A stretch of DNA of 64,000 bases from Aminobacter sp. HY435 (GTDB lineage Bacteria > Pseudomonadota > Alphaproteobacteria > Rhizobiales > Rhizobiaceae), in the NCBI RefSeq assembly GCF_027568395.1, contig NZ_JANKZL010000003.1, positions 1-64,000 on the forward strand, given 5' to 3'. Below are positions 53,169-63,165 of this stretch, piece after piece. The notes under the pieces are model-generated. The model was not told the origin of the DNA. It searched no databases and was given only the letters and a program-made list of their open reading frames with translations. A program made the translations under genes and the position numbers. How positions within the stretch are numbered: position 1 is the stretch's first letter; each line of letters starts with the position of its first letter.

Positions 53169-53595
53169 GGCAGTTCATTTCTTTCGCCCCGCCAACGGAC
53201 GCCGCACCATTGCGGAGCACCCTGAAGGCATGGGCATAAACACTGTTTGCGCCCGGCCGCACGGCGGCCCGACGCATGTTCCTGTTCTTCGCCCTCTCCG
53301 CGAGATTGCCTGCGAACATTGCCAACCTTTGCTGGCGCGCGCTGTTCGAGGCGTTGTTGGCGAGAACGTGCAACGTATTTTCGGCTAAAGTACGGCCAGC
53401 AGAAGCGGCAATTTCTTCGAACAGGCAAACGTGACCGGCCAAAGTCTTCGGCCGCCAAGCAACGCGCTTCGCCGTTGCAGCCGCGTCATGGTGCGGGGTG
53501 CGATCCAGAGGCTGCCGCGCCTGGGACGCGCCAACGCCGTTCGCCGTCGAAAGACGGTTCGGCAGTTGGGCATCGTTGGGCGCGTCTACGTTCAT
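53155..53595 (-). CDS. Uncertain hypothetical protein upstream of exoR, 146 aa
   Basis: An open frame upstream of exoR, overlapping its start by 14 bp. It begins MNVDAPNDAQLPNRLSTANG with GGAA nearby, has a helical middle (LFEEIAASAGRTLAENTLHVLANNASNSARQQRLAMFAGN) and a basic C-terminus. Third-position GC is high in the second half (about four in five codons) but lower in the first half. No family recognised; it may be a real small gene or part of the exoR leader. Confidence 0.35.
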   Translation of the reverse strand: MNVDAPNDAQLPNRLSTANGVGASQARQPLDRTPHHDAAATAKRVAWRPKTLAGHVCLFEEIAASAGRTLAENTLHVLANNASNSARQQRLAMFAGNLAERAKNRNMRRAAVRPGANSVYAHAFRVLRNGAASVGGAKEMNCHAGF

Positions 53596-53821
53596 TCCTG
53601 TTCCTGCCGCGGCGCGGCCGTCTGGTGGTTCCACGCCCGCACTCCGGGCGCCGTCGAAAGACCTATCCGGGGTGCGCCGTGTTTATGGCGGGAAATTGGC
53701 AACTCCGCCTCAGTGCTCCCTAGCCGAAAGCTTGGCGGAAAACTGTTGCTGAATCGTCACAATCCGTGGCCGCACGGCCACACATGGTTTCCCATTTGCA
53801 AACGCGCGCGGGCAGCACAAA
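53596..53821. other. Intergenic stretch with no recognisable gene
   Basis: About 225 bp between the uncertain exoR-upstream frame and the terminator of the porin gene. I see no confident reading frame or repeat; it presumably holds the exoR promoter region. Confidence 0.5.
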
Positions 53822-53846
53822 AAAGCCGGGCACAAGGCCCGGCTTT
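53822..53846 (-). terminator. Intrinsic terminator of the FadL-like porin gene
   Basis: A perfect 10-bp stem AAAGCCGGGC/GCCCGGCTTT with a 5-nt loop, followed on the minus strand by TTTGTGC. It lies 21 bp after the stop. Confidence 0.88.
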
Positions 53847-53867
53847 CGAGATGTCAGGGAAGTGGGA

Positions 53868-54968
53868 TTACCACTTGACCCCATAGCCAGCAGAAAAGGC
53901 AAAACCCCAATCAGCCCCAACTGTACGCATCAAGCTACCCGGTTGGGTTTCGGAAACTTCACCCATGTGGATCGCAGCCGCACCGAGGCGCAACTCGCCC
54001 CACTTGTCCTTCATCGAAGCGCCTACACCCAACGTATAGGTCTCAGCCGTCAAATCCCAACCAGTCCCAACACCACGATCCCAAGATACGAATGCAGTTC
54101 CGGAAATGCGGTCTGTAAATGCACGACCAACGCCGCCAGTCACAGTCCATCCATCACGCCAGAAGTAGTCATTCTTGCTCTGGAGCCCCGCATTGGGAAG
54201 ACGAAGGATCAACTCTTTCGTCACCGACCAATCGGTCCACTTAACACTACCGTATGCCAACCACCCGGGAGCTATGCCACTCTGCAACTTGACTTCGACG
54301 CTTTGGGGTAGGTCGGCCGTACCGGTAGCAATTTGATTGCCACCGAAAAGAAGGGCATTGCCATTCGCATCCACGGAGAATCCTGAGCGATACATCAATT
54401 GAGCTCGCAGGGCTATCTCAGGTATGTCGTAGCCAATGCCCGCTCGCCAACCGACGTTGGTGTCCCGAAGGGTTCCATCGAGAGCTCCAGCGAGAGCGAC
54501 CAAGTCATACTTGACCGTTTCCATGAATACCCCGCCAAGGAGCCAAAGGCGCCCTTTGCCCAAGTCAACCTTGTAGCCGCAAGTCGCCCCAAACTCGTTG
54601 ACGGCAAAATCTTCATTCAGCTTGCCGATCGGACCACTCGGAACTGGCCAAGTAGCATCGCCGCCAAAGGACTGAGTAAACGTCCCGGCACAGCTCATAT
54701 CCTCGAGGATCTTGAACTTAACCGCAGCAGAGGGAACGGCATAAGTGTCGGCATAATCAACACCGACGAGTGCGGCCTGAGAATTTGCCGTAAACTTCCT
54801 GGTCGGATTCACAACAGTCACGCCAGTTCGAAGATTAAAATTGCCCTCTTCGTAAAGGATATCCGTGTCAGCTGTACCACGCGAAAAACCGCCGGCCTGC
54901 GCGGCGCTGGCCGCTACGATCGTCAGCGCCGTTGCCCCCAGCAGCGCCTTGAAACGCGAAATGTTCAT
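53868..54968 (-). CDS. FadL-like outer membrane transport protein (OMPP1/FadL/TodX)
   Basis: A 366-aa outer-membrane beta-barrel, probably for uptake of hydrophobic substrates. Signal peptide MNISRFKALLGATALTIVAASAAQA, then a GGFSRGTADTDILYEEGN N-terminal hatch-like region, many alternating strands, and a C-terminus ending in the aromatic residue of GYGVKW. GGGGAG lies 8 nt before the ATG. The gene and its upstream 370 bp are visibly poorer in GC than the neighbours, with many A/T third positions, which suggests horizontal acquisition. Family assignment rests on overall character; alternative small porins are possible. Confidence 0.75.
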   Translation of the reverse strand: MNISRFKALLGATALTIVAASAAQAGGFSRGTADTDILYEEGNFNLRTGVTVVNPTRKFTANSQAALVGVDYADTYAVPSAAVKFKILEDMSCAGTFTQSFGGDATWPVPSGPIGKLNEDFAVNEFGATCGYKVDLGKGRLWLLGGVFMETVKYDLVALAGALDGTLRDTNVGWRAGIGYDIPEIALRAQLMYRSGFSVDANGNALLFGGNQIATGTADLPQSVEVKLQSGIAPGWLAYGSVKWTDWSVTKELILRLPNAGLQSKNDYFWRDGWTVTGGVGRAFTDRISGTAFVSWDRGVGTGWDLTAETYTLGVGASMKDKWGELRLGAAAIHMGEVSETQPGSLMRTVGADWGFAFSAGYGVKW

Positions 54969-55334
54969 TGAGTCTTCTCCCCGAAATGCTCGTGAGTCGA
55001 ATTGAACGAAATCATCGTACTCACGCAACATTGATTTTTTGCAAACGCCATCGACGCTTCGGGGGATGCGCCGGGGCCGGAAACTCTTCCCCTTACGCAA
55101 ACGTCAATTTTCAAGATTTTCATCGAGAGCCGACGAAATTTCGCGGAGAAATTCGTCGAAGATGGCGGAAAATACGTGATTTCGGGGCTATTTCGGCCCT
55201 TGTTACATTCTGGCAACAATCAGGCGCAAAATGGTTACATCGGCCACATCTTGCGCTACGGCATACCTGGCCGCGAGGCAGCCGGAGCGCCTGCCGCAAC
55301 GTGATGCCGCGGCAGGCATTTCGACTTGCACTTG
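54969..55334. other. Low-GC intergenic region between the porin gene and valS
   Basis: About 365 bp, AT-rich for this genome (for example around 55100-55150), containing the promoter side of the porin gene. I find no gene or strong hairpin. The valS end lies at its right edge. Confidence 0.5.
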
Positions 55335-58121
55335 TCAGCCGGCTTCGCGCACGCGCATCAGCGCGGTGTCGAGCTTTTGTTGCGTGAGGCGATATTCCTC
55401 AAGCTTCTCGCGCTCGGCTGCGACGATCTCTTCCGGCGCGGACGCCACGAACTTCTCGTTCGACAGCTTCTTGTGCAGGCGAGCGATTTCCTCGGTCGTC
55501 TTGGCCAGTTCCTTTTGAAGACGCGCGGCCTCGGCCGACAGGTCGATCAGGCTGCCCAGCGGCAGGCAGGCAGTGGCCTCGCCGGCAACGATCTGGGCCG
55601 AGCCCCTGGGGCCTGCGTCGGCATGTGTGATCTCGCCGACACGCGCCAACCGGGCGATCGCCTGTTGATGGCGCTTGAGGCGCTCCAGCGTTACCTCGTT
55701 GGCGCCGACGAAGACCAGCGGCGCGATTGCCGCCGGAGGCACGTTCATTTCCGAGCGCACCGAGCGGATGCCCGAAACGAGATCGACCAGCCAGTTGATC
55801 TCCGCGGCGGCAGCAGCGTCCTCGAAGTCCGGCTTCGGCCATGCCGCGTGGCACAGCAGCGACGGACGCTCCTTGCCCTCGCCGGCGGTGTGCGCCCACA
55901 ACTCCTCGGTCATGAACGGCATCATCGGGTGGAGCAGCTTGTAGATCTCGTCGAGCACGAAGGCCGCGACGGCATGGCTTTCGGCCTTGGCGACCTCGTC
56001 GTCCCCCATGAAGATCGGCTTCAGCAGCTCGAGATACCAGTCGCAGAAGGTGTTCCAGACGAAGCGGTAGGCCGCACCCGCCGCCTCGTTGAAGCGGTAG
56101 GTGGTGATCGCGGTCGTCACTTCCTGCGTCGCGCGGCTGAGCTCGGTCAGGATCCAGCGATTGACCGTCAGCTTGGCGTCGTTGAGCCAGAACTCGTCAT
56201 TGCGGGCAACCCCGTTCATCTCGGCAAAGCGCGTTGCGTTCCACAGTTTGGTGCCGAAATTGCGGTAGCCGGCAATGCGGGCCGGGTCGAGCTTCACGTC
56301 GCGCCCTTGCGCCGCCATGATGGCGAGCGTGAAGCGCAGCGCATCAGCACCATATTCGTCGATGAGCTCGAGCGGATCGATGACGTTGCCCTTCGACTTC
56401 GACATCTTCTGGCCGTTCTTGTCGCGAACCAGCGCATGGACGTAGACCGTGTGGAACGGCTCTTCCTCCATGAAGTGCAGGCCCATCATCATCATGCGGG
56501 CGACCCAGAAGAAGATGATGTCGAAGCCCGTCACCAGCACATCGGTCTGGTAATAGGTGTCGAGTTCCGGCGTCTTGTCGGGCCAGCCGAGCGTCGAGAA
56601 CGGCCAAAGCGCCGACGAGAACCAGGTGTCGAGCACGTCCTCGTCGCGGGTCAGGATCTTGCCCGGCTCGAAGTTCTCGAGCTGCTCCTCGACCCATGCC
56701 TTCCACGGCCCTTCGAGCGCGAGGTAGTGCTGGACTGCCGCATCGAGCGCTTCTTCCTCGGTGCGTTCGACAAAGACCTGGCCGTCGGGGCCATACCAGG
56801 CCGGGATCTGGTGACCCCACCACAGCTGGCGCGAGACGCACCATGGCTGGATGTTCTCCATCCAGTCGAAATAAGTCTTCTCCCAGTTCTTGGGCACGAA
56901 GTTGGTACGGCCCTCGCGCACGCTCTTGATCGCCGGCTTGGCCATCTCGGCGGCATTGACGTACCACTGGTCGGTCAGGAAGGGCTCGATCGGCACGCCG
57001 CCACGGTCGCCATGCGGAACCATGTGCTTGTGCGGCTCGATCTTGTCGAGAAAACCGCCCTCTTCCATGATCCTGACGATGCGTTTGCGCGCCTCGAAGC
57101 GATCGAGGCCATGCAGTTGCGCCCAAAGCGCTTCACGCAATTCGTTGCGTTCGACGCCTTCGAGGAACTCGTCATTGTCGACGATGTTGATGTTGGCCTC
57201 GACCGTCAGGACATTGATCTGCGGCAGGTTGTGGCGCTTGCCGACCTCGAAGTCGTTGAAGTCGTGCGCAGGCGTGATCTTGACCGCACCGGTGCCCTTC
57301 TCGGGGTCGGAATACTCGTCGGCGACGACAGGGATCTTGCGGCCGACGATCGGCAGCACGACGTTCTTGCCGACGAGCGCCGCGTAGCGCTCGTCGTCGG
57401 GATGAACGGCAACCGCGGTGTCACCCAGCATCGTTTCCGGCCGGGTGGTGGCGACGGTGATGTAGGTGCTCGAATCCTCTGGATCGTAGACCTTGCCTTC
57501 CACCGGATAGCGGAAGTGCCAGAGATTGCCATTGACCTCGTGCTGTTCGACCTCGAGGTCGGAAATCGCGGTCAGAAGCTTGGGATCCCAGTTCACAAGG
57601 CGCTTGTCCTTGTAGATCAGGCCCTGCTTGTGCAGCGTGACGAAAACTTCGACAACTGCCTTGGACAGGCCTTCGTCCATGGTGAAGCGCTCGCGCGACC
57701 AGTCGCACGAGGCCCCCAGCCGCTTCAGCTGGTTGAAGATGATGCCGCCGGATTCGTCCTTCCATTCCCAGACGCGTTCGACGAACTTCTCGCGACCCAT
57801 ATCGCGGCGGCCCGGCTGCTGGCGCTCGCGCAGCTGCCGCTCGACCACCATCTGGGTCGCGATGCCGGCATGGTCCATGCCCGGCTGCCACAGCACGTTC
57901 TTGCCGCGCATGCGCTCGAAACGCACCAGGATGTCCTGCAGAGTGTTGTTGAGCGCATGGCCCATATGCAACGAGCCGGTGACGTTCGGCGGCGGAATGA
58001 CAATGGTAAAGGGTTCGGCGCCCTCTACGGATCCAGCACCCGCCCTGAAGGCGTCCGCTTCTTCCCAGGTCTTGGCGATCTTCGGTTCGACGGTCTTTGC
58101 GTCGTAGGTCTTCTCAAGCAT
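55335..58121 (-). CDS. valS: Valyl-tRNA synthetase
   Basis: A 928-aa class I synthetase that charges tRNA-Val and edits Thr mischarging. It has the HIGH motif [16 protein letters not shown] (about residue 50), an editing (CP1) domain, the KMSKS motif KMSKSKGNV (about 575) and a C-terminal coiled coil. It is upstream of the convergent end of the porin region and downstream of popZ on the same strand. Confidence 0.97.
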   Translation of the reverse strand: MLEKTYDAKTVEPKIAKTWEEADAFRAGAGSVEGAEPFTIVIPPPNVTGSLHMGHALNNTLQDILVRFERMRGKNVLWQPGMDHAGIATQMVVERQLRERQQPGRRDMGREKFVERVWEWKDESGGIIFNQLKRLGASCDWSRERFTMDEGLSKAVVEVFVTLHKQGLIYKDKRLVNWDPKLLTAISDLEVEQHEVNGNLWHFRYPVEGKVYDPEDSSTYITVATTRPETMLGDTAVAVHPDDERYAALVGKNVVLPIVGRKIPVVADEYSDPEKGTGAVKITPAHDFNDFEVGKRHNLPQINVLTVEANINIVDNDEFLEGVERNELREALWAQLHGLDRFEARKRIVRIMEEGGFLDKIEPHKHMVPHGDRGGVPIEPFLTDQWYVNAAEMAKPAIKSVREGRTNFVPKNWEKTYFDWMENIQPWCVSRQLWWGHQIPAWYGPDGQVFVERTEEEALDAAVQHYLALEGPWKAWVEEQLENFEPGKILTRDEDVLDTWFSSALWPFSTLGWPDKTPELDTYYQTDVLVTGFDIIFFWVARMMMMGLHFMEEEPFHTVYVHALVRDKNGQKMSKSKGNVIDPLELIDEYGADALRFTLAIMAAQGRDVKLDPARIAGYRNFGTKLWNATRFAEMNGVARNDEFWLNDAKLTVNRWILTELSRATQEVTTAITTYRFNEAAGAAYRFVWNTFCDWYLELLKPIFMGDDEVAKAESHAVAAFVLDEIYKLLHPMMPFMTEELWAHTAGEGKERPSLLCHAAWPKPDFEDAAAAAEINWLVDLVSGIRSVRSEMNVPPAAIAPLVFVGANEVTLERLKRHQQAIARLARVGEITHADAGPRGSAQIVAGEATACLPLGSLIDLSAEAARLQKELAKTTEEIARLHKKLSNEKFVASAPEEIVAAEREKLEEYRLTQQKLDTALMRVREAG

Positions 58122-58219
58122 TGGAATGGGTTCCGTTTGGTCCGGATTGTCTGGTCCGGTGTAAATCGGATGGGTGGGAGTGAGTCAACAGCACGGCCTG
58201 ACGCAGCCAGAAACGACAA

Positions 58220-58237
58220 CGCCGCCCGAAGGCGGCG
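58220..58237 (-). terminator. Hairpin after popZ
   Basis: A perfect 7-bp stem CGCCGCC/GGCGGCG closed by a TTCG-type tetraloop on the minus-strand RNA, 24 bp after the stop, followed by TTGTCGTTTC. Confidence 0.65.
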
Positions 58238-58261
58238 CGTTCCATTCGCAAGCAGACGATT

Positions 58262-59011
58262 TTATTGCGCGCCGCGCGCCACGCGCTCAATCTCCTCGCG
58301 CACCAGCCTTTCGACCAGCGTCGGCAGATTGTTGTCGAGCCAGTCCTGGAGCATCGGACGCAGCATGTCGGCAGCGATCTCGTCAAACGACTTGCGGCTG
58401 CGCGCCGCATAGGCATCGTTGAGCTCGCCGAATGCCGCCGTAACCTGGCGGGCCGGCTGTTCGGAGATGATCGCAGCCTTGCCTGCGGCTTCAATGGCAG
58501 GCGCGGCTTCGACAGGGCTCGCAGCCGGCGGGGTGGCGACCACCGGCTGAGGCGCGGCAAGGGCTTCTGGCGACGGATCGCGAACCGGGCCGGCAAGGCG
58601 CTCCATCTGCTCGACTGCGGCAGTCGACGTCGGCGCCCAGCTCTGGGCGACGCGCGAAGCGACCGGCGCCTCGGCCCCACGGGTTTCCGGCGCCAGCGGC
58701 CGCTTCGGTTCGATCGTCGGCCACGGCGTGGCCGCGTTGTCGTCTTTCTCTTCGACGGGCTCGGACCTGGCAGTAACGTCGGCGCGCGTTTCAGCGGCTG
58801 GTACGGCATTCTTGCCGGCCTGCAGTTCGGCCCTGAACGCCTCGACCTCGATGACATTGCGCTCGGCGCGGTCTTCTTCCGGCTCGGGCCGCATCTGACC
58901 GAAATCGACCGCCGGACGCCGCCCGGTGTCGTTGTCCTCGATGATCCTGCGGATGGAGGCGAGTATCTCCTCCATCGAAGGTTCGCGCTGAACGCTGCTA
59001 GCTTGGGCCAT
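58262..59011 (-). CDS. popZ: Polar organising protein PopZ (DUF2497)
   Basis: A 249-aa protein that forms a polymeric matrix at the cell pole and anchors the chromosome centromere complex in alphaproteobacteria. It has the conserved N-terminal helix QREPSMEEILASIRRIIEDND, a long Pro/Ala/Glu-rich acidic middle, and the C-terminal DUF2497 oligomerisation region RSFDEIAADMLRPMLQDWLDNNLPTLVERLVREEIERVARG-type segment ending RGAQ. I start at MAQASSVQ; a further ATG upstream adds 10 residues. Confidence 0.92.
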   Translation of the reverse strand: MAQASSVQREPSMEEILASIRRIIEDNDTGRRPAVDFGQMRPEPEEDRAERNVIEVEAFRAELQAGKNAVPAAETRADVTARSEPVEEKDDNAATPWPTIEPKRPLAPETRGAEAPVASRVAQSWAPTSTAAVEQMERLAGPVRDPSPEALAAPQPVVATPPAASPVEAAPAIEAAGKAAIISEQPARQVTAAFGELNDAYAARSRKSFDEIAADMLRPMLQDWLDNNLPTLVERLVREEIERVARGAQ

Positions 59012-59233
59012 CGTCACATCCGCCGCCTTTGTGACAGTCACACTACCCGCCCGCAGAAAACGGGCTTCGAATCAGACTCTTAGCGTAGCCTACGGATTCC
59101 CTTGCGAGAATCCCCAATCCGGCAGCGCTGTCGATTTCAACAGATTAGAGGCGACTGGCTTGCGCGTGGCTGTCGCAGCCCGAAATCTGGCGCCCTCGGC
59201 GCGGCAGCGTGTCACCAGGGCGGCAAACGAAAA

Positions 59234-59264
59234 CGGGCGCCCATCGTATGCAGATGAGCGCCCG
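59234..59264 (-). terminator. Intrinsic terminator of tolC
   Basis: A 12-bp stem CGGGCGCTCATC/GATGGGCGCCCG (one G-U) with a 7-nt loop, about 30 bp after the stop, followed on the minus strand by TTTTCGTTTG. Confidence 0.88.
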
Positions 59265-59291
59265 CAATGCGATTGGTCAGTTCAGCTGCGC

Positions 59292-60674
59292 TCAGCGGCC
59301 ATCCGGCGTGCGCAGGCCAATCCACTTGTCCTTGACGGCGTCGTAGTGCTCTTTCGGATTGTACTTGGCCACCTGGAGACCGAGACGCTCGACCGACAGA
59401 TTGCCGACCGCCGAGAGAATGGCGTAGCTCGCGACAACGACATCGCGCTCCGAGGTTGCCAAATTGATCTGGGCGGTGATGACGTCAGCCTGCGCATTCA
59501 GCACGTCGAGCGTCGTACGCTGACCCACATTGCGTTCTTCGATGACGCCGTTGAGAGCAAGCTGCTGGGCCGCGACAAGCGCGCGGTTGGCGGCAACGCT
59601 TTCTCGTGCCGCAGTGTACTGCGTCCAGGCAGACGTCACGGCGGCGCGCACGCTGTCGCGGCTGACATCGACTTCGATGCGTGCCTGGCCAAGCGATTCC
59701 TTGGATTGGCGAACCTGCGCCGAGACGCGGCCACCCTGGTAGATCGGCACGGTCAAGGTGGCACCGATGCTTGCCGACGTCGACCAGCCATCGGGCGATT
59801 GAGCGTTGGAAGGTGAGTTGTTGCGATTGATCTGCGACACGCCAGCCGATGCCGACAGCTGCGGCAGCAGGGCGCCTTCGGCCGACTTGACCGAGAACCC
59901 GGCCGCATCGACCAGATGTTCGGTCGCCAGGATGGCCGGGTGCTGTTCGGCGGCAGTGGCGGCGGCGCCGTCGAGGCTCTTGGGCAGCAGCTTGCCGAGC
60001 GGCGAAGCGGCCTTCAGGTTCTTGGGAGCGTCGCCGACGATCTGGCGATAGATGGCCTCGCTGGAGAGCGCCTGGGCGCGGGCGGCCGCAAGCTGGGCGA
60101 TTGCCGCGGAGCGCGACGCGTCGGCCTGCGCCACGTCGGTGCGGGTGCCCTCGCCGACATCGAAGCGCGACCGGGCCGCACGAACCTGCTCGGTAAGGAA
60201 CTGGAGGTTGCGCTCGGTCAGCGCGGCAACCTGGCGATCACGAATGACATCCATGTAGGCGCTGGCGGCGTTGAACAGGATGTTCTGCTCGGTGTTGCGC
60301 AAGCTCTCATTGGAGGCGCGGACGCGGGCTTCGGCGGCCGAGACGTTGTTCTTGGTCTGGAAGCCGTCGAACACCGACTGGCGAATTTCGACGCCGAACG
60401 AGCCCGTCGTCAGATGGCTGGTCGATGAGTTTCGACGCGTCGTCGAATAGTCAATGCTGGCCGAGCCGTTGATGGTCGGACGCCAGCCGGATTTGGCAAT
60501 GGCGACGCTCTCGTCGGTGACCCGCACGCCGGCGCGGGCCGAATTGAGCTGCGAGTTGTTCTGGTAGGCCTTGGCGAGTGCGCCGAGGATCGTTTCTGCC
60601 GATGCGGTCATTGGCGAGAGCGCCGTGGCAGAGACCAGCGCTACGGCAAACAGGCTTTTTTGGAAAAACGACAC
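59292..60674 (-). CDS. tolC: TolC-family outer membrane channel
   Basis: A 460-aa outer-membrane efflux channel for type I secretion and multidrug pumps (BepC-like of Brucella). Signal peptide at the start (FFQKSLFAVALVSATALSPMTASA/ETIL), then two OEP repeats of helices and strands, with the first-repeat block ILGALAKAYQNNSQLNSARA and the second-repeat NVGQRTTLDVLNAQADVI. The GTG at 60674 follows GAGGG at a 7-nt spacing; an earlier ATG would add a non-signal leader. It probably follows the pcm paralogue in one operon, as in other rhizobia. Confidence 0.93.
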   Translation of the reverse strand: MSFFQKSLFAVALVSATALSPMTASAETILGALAKAYQNNSQLNSARAGVRVTDESVAIAKSGWRPTINGSASIDYSTTRRNSSTSHLTTGSFGVEIRQSVFDGFQTKNNVSAAEARVRASNESLRNTEQNILFNAASAYMDVIRDRQVAALTERNLQFLTEQVRAARSRFDVGEGTRTDVAQADASRSAAIAQLAAARAQALSSEAIYRQIVGDAPKNLKAASPLGKLLPKSLDGAAATAAEQHPAILATEHLVDAAGFSVKSAEGALLPQLSASAGVSQINRNNSPSNAQSPDGWSTSASIGATLTVPIYQGGRVSAQVRQSKESLGQARIEVDVSRDSVRAAVTSAWTQYTAARESVAANRALVAAQQLALNGVIEERNVGQRTTLDVLNAQADVITAQINLATSERDVVVASYAILSAVGNLSVERLGLQVAKYNPKEHYDAVKDKWIGLRTPDGR

Positions 60675-60841
60675 TACGCGTCCCTCATTCGTTCTGCGGC
60701 GCACTGTCCGGAGACAGCAAATATGCCCCTCGCCCAGCCCAGCCAATTACGCCAATTCAAGACTATTGCGGTCCAGAATCAGTCGCATACGTCCGGTCCT
60801 TAGATCATCACGACGCGTGGCGCACCGCAAGAAAAAGGCGA

Positions 60842-61513
60842 TCAGAACTGAAACTCGCGTGCGCGATTGAAGCCGGGTAGTGGCTTAACTGCCGCATTAA
60901 AGGCCTTGCGAGGCGTCACGGTAGCGCCATTCTTGAGATAAACGGCCGCCACGCCGGCATTTCCATACCCTTCGACGGCAACCAGGCGGCCGCCTTGCTT
61001 GAGCTGGGAGAGCAGCGCCTCGGGCACCTGCTCGACCGCACCGCCGACAAAAATCACATCATAGGGCGCTTCGGCGGCATAGCCGGCAGCCAGCGCCCCC
61101 GACACAACGACAGCGTTGTCATAGCCCAAAGCCGACAAGGTCGAGGCCGCGCGTTCGGAAAGGATGGCGTCGCTTTCGAGCGCGATCACCGAGCTTGCAA
61201 TGCGCGACAGCACGGCCGCGGAATAGCCCGTGCCGCAACCGACATCCAAAACGAAGTCGCTCGACTGAATCTCCGCCAGCTGCGCGAGCTTGGCAAAGGG
61301 CGACGGCTCCATCAGGTAGCGCGGCTCGGCATCGGCGGTCGCCGCGTAGCGCAGGTCCTCATCGATATAGGCAAGCTCGCGATGGGCGCTGTCGACGAAT
61401 TCCTCGCGCGGCACCGAGAGCATGGCCGAGAGAATGGCGGCGTTGGTCACATCGGTGGTGCGGACCTGTCCGTCCACCATCTTGACGCGACGTTCGGAAA
61501 AATCTGCGTTCAT
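60842..61513 (-). CDS. PCMT-family methyltransferase (pcm paralogue)
   Basis: A 223-aa protein-L-isoaspartate methyltransferase-like enzyme, diverged from pcm at 33971. It begins MNADFSERRVKMVDGQVRTTDVTN, has the REEFVD box, the SAM motif [18 protein letters not shown], the APYDVIFVGGAVEQVP block and the LVAVEGYGNAGVA end. It lies upstream of tolC on the same strand, a linkage common in Rhizobiales. Its first codons fall within the 205-bp direct repeat described below. Confidence 0.87.
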   Translation of the reverse strand: MNADFSERRVKMVDGQVRTTDVTNAAILSAMLSVPREEFVDSAHRELAYIDEDLRYAATADAEPRYLMEPSPFAKLAQLAEIQSSDFVLDVGCGTGYSAAVLSRIASSVIALESDAILSERAASTLSALGYDNAVVVSGALAAGYAAEAPYDVIFVGGAVEQVPEALLSQLKQGGRLVAVEGYGNAGVAAVYLKNGATVTPRKAFNAAVKPLPGFNRAREFQF

Positions 61514-61691
61514 GTCCTGACCGATCCGCCTTCAGCGCGAGATGCGCAGCTGCCAGTGCATGATCCAGGCCATGCACAAACTCCATAAGCTACGGCGTCA
61601 TTGCGTGACCAGACCTGGCACGCGGCGCCGCAATCCGCCTGACTCCGGCCCTCGACGGCGGAGGCCGAGGAAACTGGAGGCCTCGCCCGGA
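61486..61691. repeat. Direct repeat, left copy (pcm-paralogue start to tRNA-Cys 3' end)
   Basis: About 206 bp nearly identical to 62961-63165. It covers the first codons of the pcm paralogue, its upstream region, and at its right end 17 bases equal to the tRNA-Cys 3' end with CCA (61675-61691). After that the two copies diverge. So the left copy keeps a real pcm start but only a tRNA-Cys fragment. Confidence 0.88.
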
Positions 61692-61985
61692 GCCGTCAAA
61701 AGTGAATTCAAGCACCTGCTTAATGGGCCGTTTGGCAAAAATCCATAACACAGTCAATCGAAGACTTGGACGCCCCACCCCACACCCTGCCGGAACAAAA
61801 ACCACGCTTGGCCTCAGCCGTCGCGGCGCATTGCTATCCCCCATGATCGCTTTGCCCGGACGCGACGTTTCGGCGATTGACATCAGGCAAAGAGAATTGA
61901 CGAAGCTGGTTGACCGGATTGGCGTTACAGATTCAGGCGCCGGCGGCGTTGACGGTAGCGCAACCAGTCGCTATGCAACCTAGCG
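61692..61985. other. Intergenic region upstream of the GT92-like gene
   Basis: About 290 bp of non-coding sequence, moderate in GC, starting where the tRNA-Cys fragment ends. No gene or strong hairpin seen. It presumably contains the promoter of the glycosyltransferase. Confidence 0.5.
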
Positions 61986-62909
61986 ATGCATCGACTGGCA
62001 ATTTGTACTGTTGTCAAGAATGAAGGGACCTACCTGGCAGAGTGGATTTCTTACCACTGGCTACAAGGGGTCACGCTGTTTCGGATCTACGACACGGGCA
62101 GCACGGATGGCACGCTGGAGTTGCTGTCACGGATTGGCAAATCGATCCCCATTGAAATCGGCACCTGGCCTCCAGCAGGCAGCGACGGAACTCAGCTGTG
62201 CGGATTTCGAGACGGGACGAAATGCCTTTCCGGCCGAGCGAGATTTGTCGCATTTATTGATCCGGACGAATTTCTCATCGCAAAAGACTTCCAGTCATTG
62301 CCCAAGGCACTGAAGCAATTCGGCGACGCTGCGGCAGTAGCTTCTTGCCAGCGTGTCTTTGGCTCCAACGGACATGAGGAGCACACTGAAGGACTCGTGA
62401 TCTCGCGCTTCACTCGACGTGCCAAGCAAGAGACAATGAGCCACTGGACCAAGATTATCGCAAGGCCAGAGCGGATCAAGGAGTGGACCTCCTCACACTC
62501 GGTGGAATGCGACGGCATGGTGCTCATGACCGATGGAACCGCGCGAACGGCAACAGGCCCACACCCAGGTTGCGTCGACACCCCGGTGGACGGGCAACTG
62601 TGGCACAACCACTACATGCTAAGATCTTTGGCAGAATTTCGCGAACACAAGCAAACACGTGGGTCGCTTTCAGACACAGCGACAAACAAGCGATTTTCAG
62701 ACAGCTATTTCATCAACATAGATCATGTCGCCAACGTCGTCGAAGATACAATGCTCGCCAGTCAGGCGGGTCGGGTAGCTGTGCTCCTGTGGGTCATCCA
62801 AAGACCCGCGATTGGCCGCATTGCGACGTTCCCGAAGGTGATTGAGCGAACCGTCAGAGCTTGGGTATGGCGTTACAAGTCCCGAAAATGGCGGCAACGC
62901 CAAAACTAG
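61986..62909 (+). CDS. Glycosyltransferase, GT92/DUF23-like
   Basis: A 307-aa GT-A enzyme: N-terminal LAICTVVKNEGTYLAEWISYHWLQGV, DTGSTDGTLELL, and the metal-binding VAFIDPDEFLIAKD (DxD). A downstream LWHNHYMLRSLAEFREHKQTRG fits the family. A basic C-terminal tail (RAWVWRYKSRKWRQRQ) may bind the membrane. GC is lower than in the neighbours. The gene lies alone inside a direct repeat that joins to tRNA-Cys, so it looks like acquired cargo. Substrate unknown; a surface sugar is likely. Confidence 0.8.
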   Translation: MHRLAICTVVKNEGTYLAEWISYHWLQGVTLFRIYDTGSTDGTLELLSRIGKSIPIEIGTWPPAGSDGTQLCGFRDGTKCLSGRARFVAFIDPDEFLIAKDFQSLPKALKQFGDAAAVASCQRVFGSNGHEEHTEGLVISRFTRRAKQETMSHWTKIIARPERIKEWTSSHSVECDGMVLMTDGTARTATGPHPGCVDTPVDGQLWHNHYMLRSLAEFREHKQTRGSLSDTATNKRFSDSYFINIDHVANVVEDTMLASQAGRVAVLLWVIQRPAIGRIATFPKVIERTVRAWVWRYKSRKWRQRQN

Positions 62910-62960
62910 ACGGGCTCTCATCCCGGCCATAGGTTCGTTGCGACCTGGCCGCCCTTTTTG

Positions 62961-63165
62961 CGCGACGGTCGGAAAAATCCGCGCTCATGTCCTGACCGGC
63001 CCGGCTTCGGCGCGAGATGCGCAGCTGCCAGTGCATGATACAGGCCATGCACAAACTCCACAAGCTACGGCGTCATTGCGTGACCAGACCTGGCACGCGG
63101 CGCCGTAGTGCGCCTGATCCGGTCCTCGACGGCGGTTGTCGAGGAAGCTGGAGGCCTCGCCCGGA
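62961..63165. repeat. Direct repeat, right copy (pcm start fragment to tRNA-Cys 3' end)
   Basis: The counterpart of 61486-61691, with scattered substitutions. It includes a start-codon fragment reading MSADFSDRRAK (against MNADFSERRVK in the functional gene) that runs into unrelated sequence, so it is a remnant. Its right end is the true 3' end of the intact tRNA-Cys gene. Confidence 0.88.

Noticed and set aside
55326-58412. 1028-codon plus-strand frame opposite valS
   Set aside because: Antisense of valS; the valS motifs on the minus strand are complete.
61542-61748. Basic frames in the direct-repeat copies (also 63017-63622)
   Set aside because: They run through the pcm/tRNA-Cys repeat and the tRNA itself and lack ribosome-binding sites.
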